Source of the DNA: Oxalobacteraceae bacterium AB_14
GTDB lineage: Bacteria > Pseudomonadota > Gammaproteobacteria > Burkholderiales > Burkholderiaceae_D
Assembly: GCA_000381565.1 (NCBI GenBank)
Contig: KB906725.1
Span: 2,527,093 to 2,591,092 of the forward strand
Direction: 5' to 3'
DNA length: 64,000 nt
In this document: piece by piece, positions 1 to 8,318 of the stretch
Layout of the letters: each line of letters opens with the position of its first letter
How positions within the stretch are numbered: the stretch's first letter is position 1
The notes under the pieces: generated by a model
What the model saw: only the letters and a program-made list of their open reading frames with translations
The model's database searches: none
Told to the model about the DNA's origin: nothing
Made by a program: the position numbers and the translations under genes

Positions 1-212
1 CCGGCGAAAAAGCCGAAGAACTGCGCGGCCGCGGCATGCGCGCGCTCGACACCGCGCTGGCCAAGGCCCACGAAGCGCAGCTGAGCGCGGTCGCCGCCAG
101 CAAGGAAATGGCCAAGCAGGCCGATGTCTACGTCAAGGAAAACCCTTGGCGCTCGATCGCCGCCGCCGCCGGCGTCGGCCTGCTGATCGGCGTCATCATC
201 GGCCGCAAGTAA
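1..212 (+). CDS. DUF883 (ElaB/YqjD-type) membrane-anchored protein, 3' part
   Basis: The reading frame enters from the left edge (first full codon at 3) and ends with TAA at 210-212. The visible 69 residues are a charged, Ala-rich helix followed by NPWRS and a Gly/Ala-rich C-terminal membrane segment ending GVIIGRK. That layout (soluble helix, conserved NPW, single C-terminal helix) is typical of the DUF883 family, inner-membrane proteins of which E. coli YqjD and ElaB can bind ribosomes in stationary phase. The next gene, a YqjE-like protein, starts 6 bases downstream, matching the yqjD-yqjE order in enterobacteria. The 5' end lies outside the window. Confidence 0.85.
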   Translation, partial: GEKAEELRGRGMRALDTALAKAHEAQLSAVAASKEMAKQADVYVKENPWRSIAAAAGVGLLIGVIIGRK

Positions 213-218
213 GCCATC

Positions 219-599
219 GTGTCCGATGAGATGAACCGCCCACCGGGCCTGATCGCGTCGCTGGGCAATATCGCCCGCAACAGCATCGGCCTGGTGCTGA
301 CCCGGCTGGAGCTGGCCGCGCTGGAATTGTCGCAGGTGCGCAATCACCTGCTGCAACTGGTGCTGGTGTTCGCGCTGGCCGTGGTGGCGGGCTGCTTCGC
401 GCTGGCCTACGGCACGGTGACCATCGCCTACCTGGCCTGGGACGCGCTCGGCTGGAAGATCTTGCCCATCATCACCGGCGTGTTCCTGCTGATCGCGATC
501 GGCTTGATGCTGTATGCGCGCGGCCTGATACGCAGCGGCAAACTGTCGCTGCCGGCGACGATGGCGGAACTGAAGTCCGACCGCGACATGCTGTTGTAA
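219..599 (+). CDS. yqjE: phage-holin-family / YqjE-like membrane protein
   Basis: This 126-residue protein has an amphipathic N-terminal part and two strong hydrophobic segments (about residues 45-72 and 78-100), as in the YqjE / Actinobacterial holin-like family (PF07332). GTG at 219 is taken as start; ATG at 231 is an alternative. It sits 6 bases after the DUF883 gene and 12 bases before the next small gene, so the three are probably one transcript. In relatives the YqjD-YqjE proteins are co-regulated by the stationary-phase/osmotic response. Despite the family name there is no phage context here. Confidence 0.8.
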   Translation: MSDEMNRPPGLIASLGNIARNSIGLVLTRLELAALELSQVRNHLLQLVLVFALAVVAGCFALAYGTVTIAYLAWDALGWKILPIITGVFLLIAIGLMLYARGLIRSGKLSLPATMAELKSDRDMLL

Positions 600-611
600 C
601 CGGGAGAGCAG

Positions 612-977
612 ATGAGCAAACAAGCTGAACGCGCCGCGGTCGAGGCCGACCTGCAGCGCCTGATCCGCGAAGGCGAGCTGTATCGCATCAAGGTGGTGCA
701 CGCCAAGGCGCTGGTCGGCAATGCCCTGCAGCCGGACGCCATGCTGCACGGCGCCGTCGAGCAGGCCATCGGCATGGCCCAGGCCCGCCTCGGCGGCCTG
801 TTGCAGCCGGGCGGCCTGAAGGGTGTCAACTTCAAGGCGCTGTTGCCGTATGCGCTGACGGTGGGCTCGTACGTCGCCCGCAAGCGCCTGGTCAAGCCGG
901 CCATGGGCGTGGCCCTGGCCGCCGGCCTCGGCATGGCATGGCTGTTGCGGCGCACCCCCGCGCCGGAGCAGGAGTAA
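612..977 (+). CDS. small protein of the DUF883-yqjE operon, unknown function
   Basis: A 121-residue protein with a charged helical N-terminus and one hydrophobic Gly/Ala segment near the C-terminus (about residues 97-112) followed by LLRR, suggesting a single membrane anchor. An AGAG stretch 5 bases before the ATG serves as ribosome binding site. It occupies the place of yqjK in the E. coli yqjDEK operon, but I see no convincing sequence match to YqjK. A strong intrinsic terminator follows at 985-1009, so this is the last gene of the operon. Confidence 0.7.
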   Translation: MSKQAERAAVEADLQRLIREGELYRIKVVHAKALVGNALQPDAMLHGAVEQAIGMAQARLGGLLQPGGLKGVNFKALLPYALTVGSYVARKRLVKPAMGVALAAGLGMAWLLRRTPAPEQE

Positions 978-984
978 GCCCCCG

Positions 985-1009
985 AACGCCGCCACCGCGG
1001 CGTTTTTTT
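985..1009 (+). terminator. rho-independent terminator of the DUF883-yqjE operon
   Basis: Perfect 8-bp inverted repeat AACGCCGC / GCGGCGTT with a 4-base loop, running directly into a T tract (1003-1009). It lies 8 bases after the stop of the third operon gene and ends about 15 bases before the patatin gene, so the two units are separate. Confidence 0.85.
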
Positions 1010-1023
1010 CATTGGAGTCACAG

Positions 1024-2187
1024 ATGAGCAGTGCGAAACCGAATTTGAATCCCCAGCGCTTGCGCGTGGTCCTGGTGTTGCAGGGCGGCGGCGCGCTGGG
1101 CGCCTACCAGGCCGGCGTGTTCCAGGCGATGCACGAGCACGGCCTGGCGCCGGACTGGATCGTCGGCACCTCGATCGGTGCGATCAACGCCGCCATCCTG
1201 GCCGGCAATCCGCACGAGACCCGCCTGAGCCGCCTCAAGGAGTTCTGGGACGGCGTGGCCCACCGCGACAGCTACGACATGAGCCTGGTGCCGGACACGC
1301 AGCGGCGCTCCAACGTGCTGCTGCAAACCTGGGACATCGTGATGCGCGGCGTACCGGGCTTCTTCAAGCCGCGCTTCATGAGCCTGTTCCCGCTGGGCAC
1401 CCCGGTCGAGCCCGAGCAGGCCAGCTTCTACGACACCGGCGAGCTGGGCGAGACGCTCGAGCGCCTGATCGATTTCGACTACCTGAACACGCCGGGCGGC
1501 ATGCGGCTGACGGTCAACGCGCTCAAGGTCACCTGCGGCACCCTGCGCCGCTTCGACAACCGCGAGCAGACGCTGCGCGCCGACCATGTGCGCGCCAGCG
1601 GCGCCTTGCCGCCGGGCTTTCCGCCGGTGCGCATCGACGGCGAGCTGTACTGGGACGGCGGCCTGTATTCCAACACGCCGCTGGAAACCGTGCTGGACGA
1701 TAACGAGCATGTCGACACGCTGTGCTTCATGGTCGACCTGTGGAACGCCGACGGCCCGGAGCCGACCACGCTCGACGAGGTGCAGACGCGGCAGAAGGAT
1801 GTGACGTTTGCCTCGCGTTCCGCGCGCCATTTGCAGGACTATGTCGCCACGCACAAGCTCAAGCAGAAGCTGCGCGCGCTGTACGCGGAGTTGCCGGAGC
1901 GGGCGCAGTCGGAGCAGGGCAGGGAGGAGCTGGCCGGGCTGGGCGGCGACAGCACGCTGCACGTGGTGCGGCTGGCCTATGCTGGGCGCGACTGGAATAT
2001 GGCGGCCAAGGACATCAACTTCTCCAAGGGCTCGATTGAATGGCGCTGGGAACAGGGCTATCAGGATGCGCTGCGCGCCATCACGGCGGCGGGCTGGTTG
2101 AGCTTTGTGACGGAAGACACGCCGCTGGTCGTGCACGAACTGCCGCCGTTGCGGCAGCCGGTGCGCGACCAGGAACGGGCCGCTTAA
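1024..2187 (+). CDS. patatin-like phospholipase with C-terminal DUF3734-type region
   Basis: The 387-residue protein carries the patatin Ser-Asp dyad: oxyanion loop GGGALGAY (about 21-28), nucleophile elbow GTSIG with Ser50, and the DGG motif with Asp211. Bacterial patatins of this size hydrolyse acyl esters (phospholipase A / acylhydrolase), and the C-terminal ~130 residues resemble the DUF3734 extension seen in proteobacterial homologues. ATG at 1024 is chosen over the in-frame TTG at 1012 because GGAG at 1014-1017 is correctly spaced for it. No secretion signal is visible, so a cytoplasmic or membrane-peripheral role is likely. The gene converges on the small gene at 2191-2523 with only 3 bases between stops. 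Confidence 0.9.
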   Translation: MSSAKPNLNPQRLRVVLVLQGGGALGAYQAGVFQAMHEHGLAPDWIVGTSIGAINAAILAGNPHETRLSRLKEFWDGVAHRDSYDMSLVPDTQRRSNVLLQTWDIVMRGVPGFFKPRFMSLFPLGTPVEPEQASFYDTGELGETLERLIDFDYLNTPGGMRLTVNALKVTCGTLRRFDNREQTLRADHVRASGALPPGFPPVRIDGELYWDGGLYSNTPLETVLDDNEHVDTLCFMVDLWNADGPEPTTLDEVQTRQKDVTFASRSARHLQDYVATHKLKQKLRALYAELPERAQSEQGREELAGLGGDSTLHVVRLAYAGRDWNMAAKDINFSKGSIEWRWEQGYQDALRAITAAGWLSFVTEDTPLVVHELPPLRQPVRDQERAA

Positions 2188-2190
2188 GTC

Positions 2191-2523
2191 TTAATGCGGA
2201 TGGTTCTGCGCGCGGATCCGCGCGGCGTTCGCCATGTCCTGCCGGTAGGTGGCGCGCGCCTCTTGCAGGCAGGCGCCGCGGTCGGCGGCGGGGCCTTGCT
2301 TGCAGGCGATGGTGGCCTCGGCCAGCGCGGCGCCGATTTCCTTGCGCAGCGTGCGCAATTGCTCGGCCGGGGTGGTGTCGTCCTGGTACCAGCGCGGCGG
2401 ATCGCCCTTGGCGATTTCCTGTTTTTGCAGCTGGGCGTTCTGCGGCGGCGTGGTGTTCGCCTGCGCCGCGATGGCGGCGCAAGCCATCGTCACGCCGATG
2501 ATGAGGTGCTTGAATTGAGCCAT
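2191..2523 (-). CDS. putative periplasmic protein, unknown
   Basis: A 110-residue protein with a signal peptide of about 22 residues ending AAQA. The mature part is charged, holds two cysteines (in IACKQG and GACLQ) about 15 residues apart that could form a disulfide, and has the pattern expected of a short helical periplasmic protein. A GGAGGA ribosome binding site precedes the ATG. It lies immediately downstream of a DUF3309 gene on the same strand and may be cotranscribed with it. I do not recognise a family. Confidence 0.65.
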   Translation of the reverse strand: MAQFKHLIIGVTMACAAIAAQANTTPPQNAQLQKQEIAKGDPPRWYQDDTTPAEQLRTLRKEIGAALAEATIACKQGPAADRGACLQEARATYRQDMANAARIRAQNHPH

Positions 2524-2540
2524 GATGTCCTCCTGGATGT

Positions 2541-2693
2541 TTACAGCCTGCCGGTCAGCAGCATGACCAGCAAGATCACCACCACCAGTCCGGTGATGCC
2601 GCTGGGCGCATAGCCCCAGCTGCGGCTGTGCGGCCAGGTCGGCAAGGCGCCGATCAATGCCAGGACCAGAATGATCAGAATGATGGTGCCCAT
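2541..2693 (-). CDS. DUF3309 family small membrane protein
   Basis: A 50-codon gene: MGTIILIILV at the start, a central PTWPHSRSWGYAPSG stretch, then a second hydrophobic segment ending LLTGRL. The two hydrophobic helices flanking a short Trp/Pro/Ser loop with SWGY are the hallmark of DUF3309, tiny two-helix membrane proteins common in proteobacteria with no known role. An AAGGAGAA ribosome binding site precedes the ATG. It lies between the glycine-zipper lipoprotein and the small periplasmic protein, all on the minus strand. Confidence 0.85.
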   Translation of the reverse strand: MGTIILIILVLALIGALPTWPHSRSWGYAPSGITGLVVVILLVMLLTGRL

Positions 2694-2744
2694 GGTGTTC
2701 TCCTTGTTGAGTGCTTGAATGCCGGTGCGGCAGGGGTGTTGCGG

Positions 2745-3191
2745 TTAATAGCGGTAGACGCGGCCGTCGACCAGGCGCACGCGGTTGCCGGCGCGCAGGT
2801 CGTAGACGCTGTCCTGGTTGACGATGCGGTAGTCGCCGTTATCCATGCGCACGCTGATCTGGTATTGCTCGTGCGGCTGGCTGCGGTTCTCCTCCACCTT
2901 GTTGCCGACCACGGCGCCGCCGACTGCGCCGGCCACGGTGGCGGCGGTGCGGCCGCTGCCCGAGCCGATCTGGTTGCCCAGCAGGGCGCCGACCAGGCCG
3001 CCCGTGACGGCGCCGGCGCCGCTGGTGCCGGACTTGGTCTGCACCATCTGGATCGATTCGATGGTGCCGTAGGAGGCGGTGTCCGCCGGGTTGGTGTAAC
3101 TGCCTTGCTGCTGCTGGCCGGTGCCGGCGCAGCCGCTCAGGACGGCGGTCCCTGCGATCAGCACGGCGGCGATGGTGGTCGAGTGTTTCAT
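2745..3191 (-). CDS. glycine-zipper 2TM-domain lipoprotein (17 kDa antigen/SlyB-like)
   Basis: The 148-residue product starts with a lipoprotein signal (lipobox LSGC, Cys about residue 21). A Gln-rich spacer leads to a glycine zipper with repeated GxxxG spacing (AVTGGLVGALLGNQIG, then VAGAVGGAVVGNKVEE), as in the Rick_17kDa_Anti / glycine zipper 2TM family, and then a short beta-rich C-terminal domain ending VYRY. Such lipoproteins sit in the outer membrane and affect envelope integrity. ATG at 3191 has a strong AGGAGGA site; the frame stays open upstream but has no better start. Confidence 0.85.
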   Translation of the reverse strand: MKHSTTIAAVLIAGTAVLSGCAGTGQQQQGSYTNPADTASYGTIESIQMVQTKSGTSGAGAVTGGLVGALLGNQIGSGSGRTAATVAGAVGGAVVGNKVEENRSQPHEQYQISVRMDNGDYRIVNQDSVYDLRAGNRVRLVDGRVYRY

Positions 3192-3400
3192 GTTGTCCTC
3201 CTGAAAATGTGTGATGCCAGAATAGACAGCGGCGCTGCGGGGGTCTGTACGCTTCCGCACCCAGATGGGCGATGTGCGGTCTGTGTACGCTACCGTACAG
3301 AGGTGGCTGGGGAAGGGGCGTAAAACCTCTACATCGGTAGCGGGGCAGCAATTCCCGCTGGCTGACAAACCACTGTTAATCACCCTCCAAGGAGAATGCC

Positions 3401-3712
3401 ATGAAAATCGCACACAAAATCGCCACCGCCCTGTTCACCGTTTCGCTGCTGGCCACCGCCGGCTGCGCATCGACCTCGGCCAAAGAAGGCACGGGCGAGT
3501 ATGTCGACGATTCCGTCATCACCACCAAGGTCAAAGCCAGCATCTTCAATGAGCCTAGCCTGAAGTCCACTGAAATCAATGTGGAAACCTTCAAGGGCAC
3601 CGTGCAGCTGAGCGGCTTCGTGGCCCAGCCTGCCGATATCGCCAAGGCCGGCGAAGTGGCGCGCGGCGTCAAAGGCGTGACCGCGGTGAAGAACGACATC
3701 CGCGTCAAGTAA
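3401..3712 (+). CDS. BON-domain lipoprotein (OsmY-like)
   Basis: This 103-residue protein has a lipoprotein signal (lipobox TAGC, Cys22) and one BON domain (about residues 38-102: DDSVITTKVKAS ... VQLSGFV ... GVTAVKNDIRV). BON domains bind phospholipid or other envelope components; single-domain lipoproteins of this type are induced by osmotic and envelope stress. The ribosome binding site AAGGAGAA is well placed. The gene is divergent from the glycine-zipper lipoprotein gene, sharing a 209-bp intergenic region, and is followed by a strong terminator. Confidence 0.88.
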   Translation: MKIAHKIATALFTVSLLATAGCASTSAKEGTGEYVDDSVITTKVKASIFNEPSLKSTEINVETFKGTVQLSGFVAQPADIAKAGEVARGVKGVTAVKNDIRVK

Positions 3713-3722
3713 GTATTACCTG

Positions 3723-3767
3723 CCGGCGCGGCATGCCCGTTCGGGCGGGCCGCGCCGGGAGTTTTTT
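3723..3767 (+). terminator. rho-independent terminator after the BON-domain gene
   Basis: A 10-bp stem CCGGCGCGGC / GCCGCGCCGG with a 16-base loop that can itself pair (GCCCG/CGGGC), followed two bases later by a T6 tract. It starts 10 bases after the BON gene stop. Confidence 0.85.
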
Positions 3768-3777
3768 GTGAGCCATC

Positions 3778-4932
3778 ATGAACCTGCCAGCTGCCGAACT
3801 CCCCCCTGACAATGCAGTGGCCGCCGATGGCGATCTGCCCCGAATTCCCCTGCACGTCAACGCCCGCGGCCTCGCGCTCGGCGTCATCGCCACCGTCGCG
3901 TTTGTCTATGCGCTGCAATGGTCGCGCAATTTCCTGGTTCCCCTGTTGCTCGGCATTCTGTTCAGCTATATGCTCAGTCCCATCGTGTGCTGGCTGGAGC
4001 GCCGGCGCGTGCCGCGCGTGCTCGGCGCCACGCTGGTCACCGTCGCCATCCTGGGCGGCGCGTTCGTCGTGATCGACAAGGTGCAGGGCGAGTTCCAGGC
4101 CATCGTCGAAGAGCTGCCCACCGTCAGCCATAAACTGTCGCGCCTGCTCACCGAGCGCATGCAGGGCGGCCCCAGCACCTTCCAGCGCATCCAGGCGGTG
4201 GCCACCGAATTGCAGCAGGCCACCGCCGGCGCGCAGGAACGGCGCGCCGTGCGCAAGGCCGCGCCCTCGGCGGAAGGCGGCACGCTGCCGGTGATGGACT
4301 GGGTCTGGGCCGGCTCGATGGGGGTGATGGGCTTCCTCAGCCAGGCCACCATGGTGATCTTCCTGGTGTTCTTCCTGCTGCTGTCGGGCGACACCTTCAA
4401 GCGCAAGCTGGTCAAGCTGACCGGGCCGTCGCTGAGCAAGAAAAAAATCACCGTCCACATCCTGGAGGACATCAATTCGTCGATCCAGAAATACATGCTG
4501 ATGCTGCTCGTCACCAACGGCCTGCTGGCCTTGCTGATGTGGGTGGCGCTGCGCTGGATCGGCCTGGAGAACGCCGGCGCCTGGGCCGTCGTGGCCGGGC
4601 TGTTGCACCTGATGCCGTACTTCGGCCCCTTGCTGATCACGCTGGCCACCGGCGCGGTCGCCTTCATGCAATTCGAATCGTTGCAGATGAGCGTGCTGGT
4701 GATGGGCACCTCGCTGGCGATCGCGACGGTGGTCGGCACCGTGGTGGCGACCTGGATGACGGGACGCTTCGCCCGCATGAACGCGGCGGCGGTGTTCGTC
4801 AGCCTGCTGTTCTGGGGCTGGTTGTGGGGCGTGTACGGTCTGTTGCTGGGCGTGCCGCTGATGATCATCGTCAAGGTGGTGGCCGAGCGCGTCGAAGGCA
4901 TGGAAGTGGTGGCGGAACTGCTGGGCGAATAG
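3778..4932 (+). CDS. AI-2E family transporter (PerM/TqsA-like)
   Basis: A 384-residue polytopic membrane protein with an N-terminal pair of hydrophobic helices, a central amphipathic domain (about 95-170), and a C-terminal block of five to six helices with LMPYFGPL and LLLGVPLMIIVK, characteristic of the AI-2E/PerM family (PF01594). Members export small solutes; E. coli TqsA affects autoinducer-2 transport and others act as Na+/H+ antiporters, so the substrate cannot be assigned. The ATG at 3778 follows the upstream terminator by 10 bases, so its own promoter must lie within or before the upstream gene, or read-through occurs. Confidence 0.85.
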   Translation: MNLPAAELPPDNAVAADGDLPRIPLHVNARGLALGVIATVAFVYALQWSRNFLVPLLLGILFSYMLSPIVCWLERRRVPRVLGATLVTVAILGGAFVVIDKVQGEFQAIVEELPTVSHKLSRLLTERMQGGPSTFQRIQAVATELQQATAGAQERRAVRKAAPSAEGGTLPVMDWVWAGSMGVMGFLSQATMVIFLVFFLLLSGDTFKRKLVKLTGPSLSKKKITVHILEDINSSIQKYMLMLLVTNGLLALLMWVALRWIGLENAGAWAVVAGLLHLMPYFGPLLITLATGAVAFMQFESLQMSVLVMGTSLAIATVVGTVVATWMTGRFARMNAAAVFVSLLFWGWLWGVYGLLLGVPLMIIVKVVAERVEGMEVVAELLGE

Positions 4933-5004
4933 GCCCGCGATCGCCCTTGTTTCCATGCCGGCGTCGGCTAACATGAGCATTACAGCTACTTCGAGGAGTT
5001 CGCC

Positions 5005-5295
5005 ATGAATCCAGAGCAAGACCGCCGCCAGCGGCCGGGCACATCGGACACCGCCGGCTGGCATTCCCTGGAATTTATCGTGCGCCACGCGCTGGAAATG
5101 CAGCGCGACATCGGCACCGCCAACGCGGTGGAGTTCCTGCAGAGCATAGGCATCAGCCCGCAGGTGATCAGCCGCGTGCTGGCGCCCGACGCGCAGCTGC
5201 GCGAGGCCGACCAGCAGGCGCTGGCTGCGGCGGTGCCGGTGGCCGATCTGCCGGTCGCCACGCGGCGCGCCTATCTGCGGCGCACGCTGGTGTGA
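5005..5295 (+). CDS. small conserved-looking protein, unknown
   Basis: A 96-residue soluble protein with a good CGAGGAG ribosome binding site and typical codon use. It has a predicted helical region (HSLEFIVRHALEMQRDI) followed by SIGISPQVISRVL, a stretch that looks like a small helix-turn-helix, and ends RRAYLRRTLV. No family recognised. Its last 25 bases overlap the end of the convergent YihY gene. Confidence 0.6.
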   Translation: MNPEQDRRQRPGTSDTAGWHSLEFIVRHALEMQRDIGTANAVEFLQSIGISPQVISRVLAPDAQLREADQQALAAAVPVADLPVATRRAYLRRTLV

Positions 5296-6146
5296 GGCGG
5301 ATCGACGCGCAGGCTGCCTAGTTGCAGCGCGTACTGGCGCGCGAACTCGGCGCCGAGGAAGAAGATCTGCGCCGAGTAGTACACCCACAGCAGCAGCGCG
5401 ATCACCGAGCCGGCCGCGCCGAAGCTGCTGGCGACGCCGCTGTTGCCGATATACACGCCGATCAGGTATTTTCCCAGCGTGAACAGCGCGGCCGTGCCGG
5501 TCGCGCCTATCGTCACGTCGTGCCAGGACAGCCGTATGCGCGGCAGCATCTTGAAGATCACGCCGAACAGGGCGGCGATGACGACAAAACCTATGAGGAC
5601 ATTGATGGCCGACAGCACCAGGCCGGCTTCTCGCCAGTACGCGCTCCACAGGTTTTCCAGCAAAGTTAGCGCGGCGCTGACCACCAGCGACACCATCAGC
5701 AGGAAGGCCAGCACCAGGATCATGCCGAAGGAAAGCAGGCGGGTGCGTATCACGTCCCAGGCGGTGCCGTGGGTGAGCGGCGGGACTTGCCAGATATCGT
5801 CCAGGCTGGCCTTGAGCTCGGCAAACACGCTGGTCGCGCCGAACAGCAGCAGGGCGCCGGCCAGCAGCGTGGCGAGCCGGCCTTCGTCCTGGTTGCGGGC
5901 GCCGGCCAGCACCAGTTGCAGCGCCTGCGCGCCCTGGGCGCCGACCAGGCCGCGCAGCTCGCTGAACAACTGGCCCCGCGCCGCCTGCGGACCGTAGAAC
6001 CAGCCGGCGATGGCCAGCACCAGCACCAGGATGGGCGCCATCGAAAACAGCGTGTAAAACGCCAACGCCGCGCCCTTGCTGCTGGCGCGGTGTGCAAACC
6101 ATTCGGTCACGGTGCATCGCAGCACCGACATCAAAGTTGGCTTCAT
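5271..6146 (-). CDS. YihY/virulence factor BrkB family membrane protein
   Basis: 291 residues with about six hydrophobic segments. The opening HRASSKGAALAFYTLFSMAPIL is the signature of the YihY/BrkB family (PF03631): AxxLAFYxxFSxxPIL. The central RAANVLIGF/VLRGPIRLSWHDV-type region and GKYLIGVYIGNS also fit. The family was once called RNase BN in error; it is now treated as an inner-membrane protein of unknown transport function, and BrkB contributes to serum resistance in Bordetella. It follows the OmpA-family gene on the same strand but a terminator separates them. Confidence 0.88.
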   Translation of the reverse strand: MKPTLMSVLRCTVTEWFAHRASSKGAALAFYTLFSMAPILVLVLAIAGWFYGPQAARGQLFSELRGLVGAQGAQALQLVLAGARNQDEGRLATLLAGALLLFGATSVFAELKASLDDIWQVPPLTHGTAWDVIRTRLLSFGMILVLAFLLMVSLVVSAALTLLENLWSAYWREAGLVLSAINVLIGFVVIAALFGVIFKMLPRIRLSWHDVTIGATGTAALFTLGKYLIGVYIGNSGVASSFGAAGSVIALLLWVYYSAQIFFLGAEFARQYALQLGSLRVDPPHTSVRRR

Positions 6147-6150
6147 CGGA

Positions 6151-6182
6151 AAAAAGCCCCGCTACCAGGGCGGGGCTTTTCT
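6151..6182 (-). terminator. terminator of the OmpA-family gene
   Basis: AAAAGCCCCGC / GCGGGGCTTTT arms with a short loop (TACCAG) make a near-symmetrical hairpin flanked by A and T runs, so it can work on either strand. On the minus strand it directly follows the OmpA-family stop codon. Confidence 0.85.
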
Positions 6183-6185
6183 TGC

Positions 6186-7229
6186 TTATTGCACGCGGCG
6201 TTCGATGGTGATCTGCTCGACTTCGACGCGACGGTTGGGTTCCAGGCACTTGATCAGGTCGGCGCGTTTCTGCTTCTTGTCGTTGCACTGCGCGACAGGA
6301 TTGGATTCGCCCTTGCCGACGGCGTTCAGGCGGTTGGCGGCGACGCCCTTGCTGACCAGGTAGTCCTTGACCGCGTTGGCGCGGCGCTCGGACAGCTTGA
6401 GGTTGTACTTGTCGCTGCCCAGGCGGTCGGTGTAGCCGGAGATGACCACGTTGTCGATGGCGGAGTTGGTGTTCAGCACGTTGGCGATGTCATCCAGCTT
6501 CGGTTGCGCAGGCGCCAGCTTGGCGCTGTCGAAGCCGAACAGCTCGGTCGCCGACATCGTCACTTTTTCAAAGCGCGCCGGCGGCGGCGGCGGCGGGGCC
6601 ACTGGCGCCGGCGGCGGCGGTTGCACCGCTGGCGGCGCCGGTGGCGGCGGCGCTGGCGGCGCGGCTTTTGGCGGCGCGTTGAAGGCGATGTTCAGGCCCA
6701 CCGTTGCGTAGTAGTTATTGCTCTTGCTGTTCGGGAACTCATTGCCACGGATGAAGCCATGCACGTCGCGGATGTCGGCCTGGAAGGCGACCCGGTCGTT
6801 GATGTCGGCCTGGAAGCCCAGGCCGGCGCTCAGGTAGGGCGAGGTCTTGCTGCGCTGGCCGACGACGTTCAGGTTGGACTTGTCGTGCTCGGCGCCCACG
6901 CCGACCAGCAGGAAGGGACGGAAGGTCTTGCGGGAGAACATGTACAGACCGTCCACGCCCAGCGTGTTCTGCTGGTAGCGCTGGCCGTTTTCACGGGAGC
7001 GGGCATAGGTGGTGCCGAGCTGCACATCCCAGTCCTGATTGATGGCCTTGCCGAATTTGAGGCCGGCGCCGTAGCCGCGCTTGTCCACGCCGAAGTCCGA
7101 ATCGGGCTTCATGGCGTTCAGGCTGGGCTGGATATACCACGATGGATTGACGACCGCATCCTGGGCCAGGGCGGAAAACGACGCGCACAGCAGTGCGGCG
7201 GCGAGGGCGATTTTTTTAGTGTGGTTCAC
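6186..7229 (-). CDS. OmpA-family outer membrane protein with proline-rich linker
   Basis: A 347-residue protein: signal peptide (about 1-22, ending ALA), an eight-stranded beta-barrel region (about 25-185), a Pro/Ala-rich linker (about 187-220), and a C-terminal OmpA peptidoglycan-binding domain (about 225-345) with FGFDSAKL, the ISGYTDRLGSDKYN core and LSERRANAVKDYL. The domain includes the Asp/Arg residues that bind diaminopimelate (TDR and ERRA). GTG at 7229 is the start, with GGGAG upstream. Role: anchors outer membrane to peptidoglycan. It is divergent from the gene at 7569. Confidence 0.92.
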   Translation of the reverse strand: MNHTKKIALAAALLCASFSALAQDAVVNPSWYIQPSLNAMKPDSDFGVDKRGYGAGLKFGKAINQDWDVQLGTTYARSRENGQRYQQNTLGVDGLYMFSRKTFRPFLLVGVGAEHDKSNLNVVGQRSKTSPYLSAGLGFQADINDRVAFQADIRDVHGFIRGNEFPNSKSNNYYATVGLNIAFNAPPKAAPPAPPPPAPPAVQPPPPAPVAPPPPPPARFEKVTMSATELFGFDSAKLAPAQPKLDDIANVLNTNSAIDNVVISGYTDRLGSDKYNLKLSERRANAVKDYLVSKGVAANRLNAVGKGESNPVAQCNDKKQKRADLIKCLEPNRRVEVEQITIERRVQ

Positions 7230-7568
7230 AGGTTTGCTCCCGATTTATTGATTGGATTTGTTTCATTGCCAGCAATGTTGAGACACCGCTGTTGGACCGA
7301 AGATTAGGGAATTTGGTGCAGCTCTTCCGTGCGCTAGCGTACCTAAGATTGTGCTGTATCAAATCCGGCACACTTCCCGAAACTTAGTTCAACCCACCTT
7401 GTCACAGCTTAAGTACCAAGGATGTTTCGCTAATGTTCGTTGCCGCACAGACCAATGCGCGGCGAAAAGGCATTCTTGAGCCAGATGCAGAGACCGTAGC
7501 GAGATGCCCGCCGCCCGCCACGCTATCCGCTGCCACTAATCTCGGCAATTGTTATAAGGAGTGTTCCC
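7230..7568. other. 339-bp divergent intergenic region
   Basis: No ORF with plausible coding features. This AT-richer spacer must hold promoters for the OmpA gene (minus) and the gene at 7569 (plus). A GTGCGCTAGCGTAC near-palindrome lies around 7329-7342 and could be a regulator site, but nothing matches a box I can name. The ribosome binding site of the plus-strand gene (TAAGGAG) is at 7556-7562. Confidence 0.5.
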
Positions 7569-8201
7569 ATGCATGCAGTTAGACAACCTCAACATCTGGT
7601 CCAGAACGAGATGAAAGCCTCGCCGGATATGCACGCCACCACAGCCAAGCTGATGCTGGTGGAGCGTCCGGCCCCGGCCCCTCTGGACCGGAAGCCTGCG
7701 CTGTCGATGGCCTCCATCGAGCGGGTCCGCTCGACCTCGGCCACGCTGCGCCGCATCGAAAACATGCAAAAGCTGATCGGCGAATTGCAGCTGCACGAGA
7801 TGCTGGCCGATGAAATCGCCTGGTTCCTGAAGTTTTCGCCGTCCGGCGCCCGCAAATACATCCGCGACCTGCGCGAGGCCGGCGTGATCGAGCTGGCGCG
7901 CTATGTCGAAGGCACCGCCACCTACCTGGGCAAGGCTGTCTACCAGCTGACCCCCGACCCGGAGCGCGTCAGCGCCTTCCTGGCCGCCATCGTCCAGCCC
8001 AAGCGCGAAGGCGCGCCGCCGCGCAAGGAGCGTCCCGGGCTGCGCGAACAGGCGATGGCCGGCAGCGGCCGCCACTTCCACATCCTGGCCGACGACACCC
8101 ACTATGCGATCCGCGTCAACCGCGGCCCGGTGATGCGCGATCCGCTGGTGGCGGCGCTGTTCGGCTCGGCGCCGTCGATGCAGAAAGAAGAAACCGTCTG
8201 A
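7569..8201 (+). CDS. putative winged-helix DNA-binding protein
   Basis: A 210-residue protein with a strong AAGGAG site. Residues about 50-75 form a charged helix (IERVRSTSATLRRIENMQKLIGEL); residues about 78-120 (MLADEIAWFLKFSPSGARKYIRDLREAGVIEL) read as a winged helix: helix, turn, recognition helix SGARKYIRDLREAG, then a wing. The remainder is charged and extends beyond the domain. The resemblance is to MarR/ArsR-like folds but no conserved metal or ligand residues are seen, so DNA binding is inference. Unknown targets. Confidence 0.55.
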   Translation: MHAVRQPQHLVQNEMKASPDMHATTAKLMLVERPAPAPLDRKPALSMASIERVRSTSATLRRIENMQKLIGELQLHEMLADEIAWFLKFSPSGARKYIRDLREAGVIELARYVEGTATYLGKAVYQLTPDPERVSAFLAAIVQPKREGAPPRKERPGLREQAMAGSGRHFHILADDTHYAIRVNRGPVMRDPLVAALFGSAPSMQKEETV

Positions 8202-8318
8202 GCGCGGCCGGTGGCGCGCAGCATGGAACGGCCGGGCATGCCCGGCTGTTTGCATATTGAAATGTCGACAAGGCCCCCCACCTAGAGTTGACTGGACATC
8301 TCAACGGACGCGCGGCAC

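Noticed and set aside
3376..6288. 970-codon minus-strand open frame
   Set aside because: Covers AI-2E (plus) and the 5' end of YihY in the wrong frame; its sequence is Arg/Ala/His-rich and repeats no known family. It is a GC-rich shadow.
8231..8246. GCCGGGCATGCCCGGC palindrome after the gene at 7569
   Set aside because: Perfect palindrome but no T tract of real length follows, so a terminator call is not supported.
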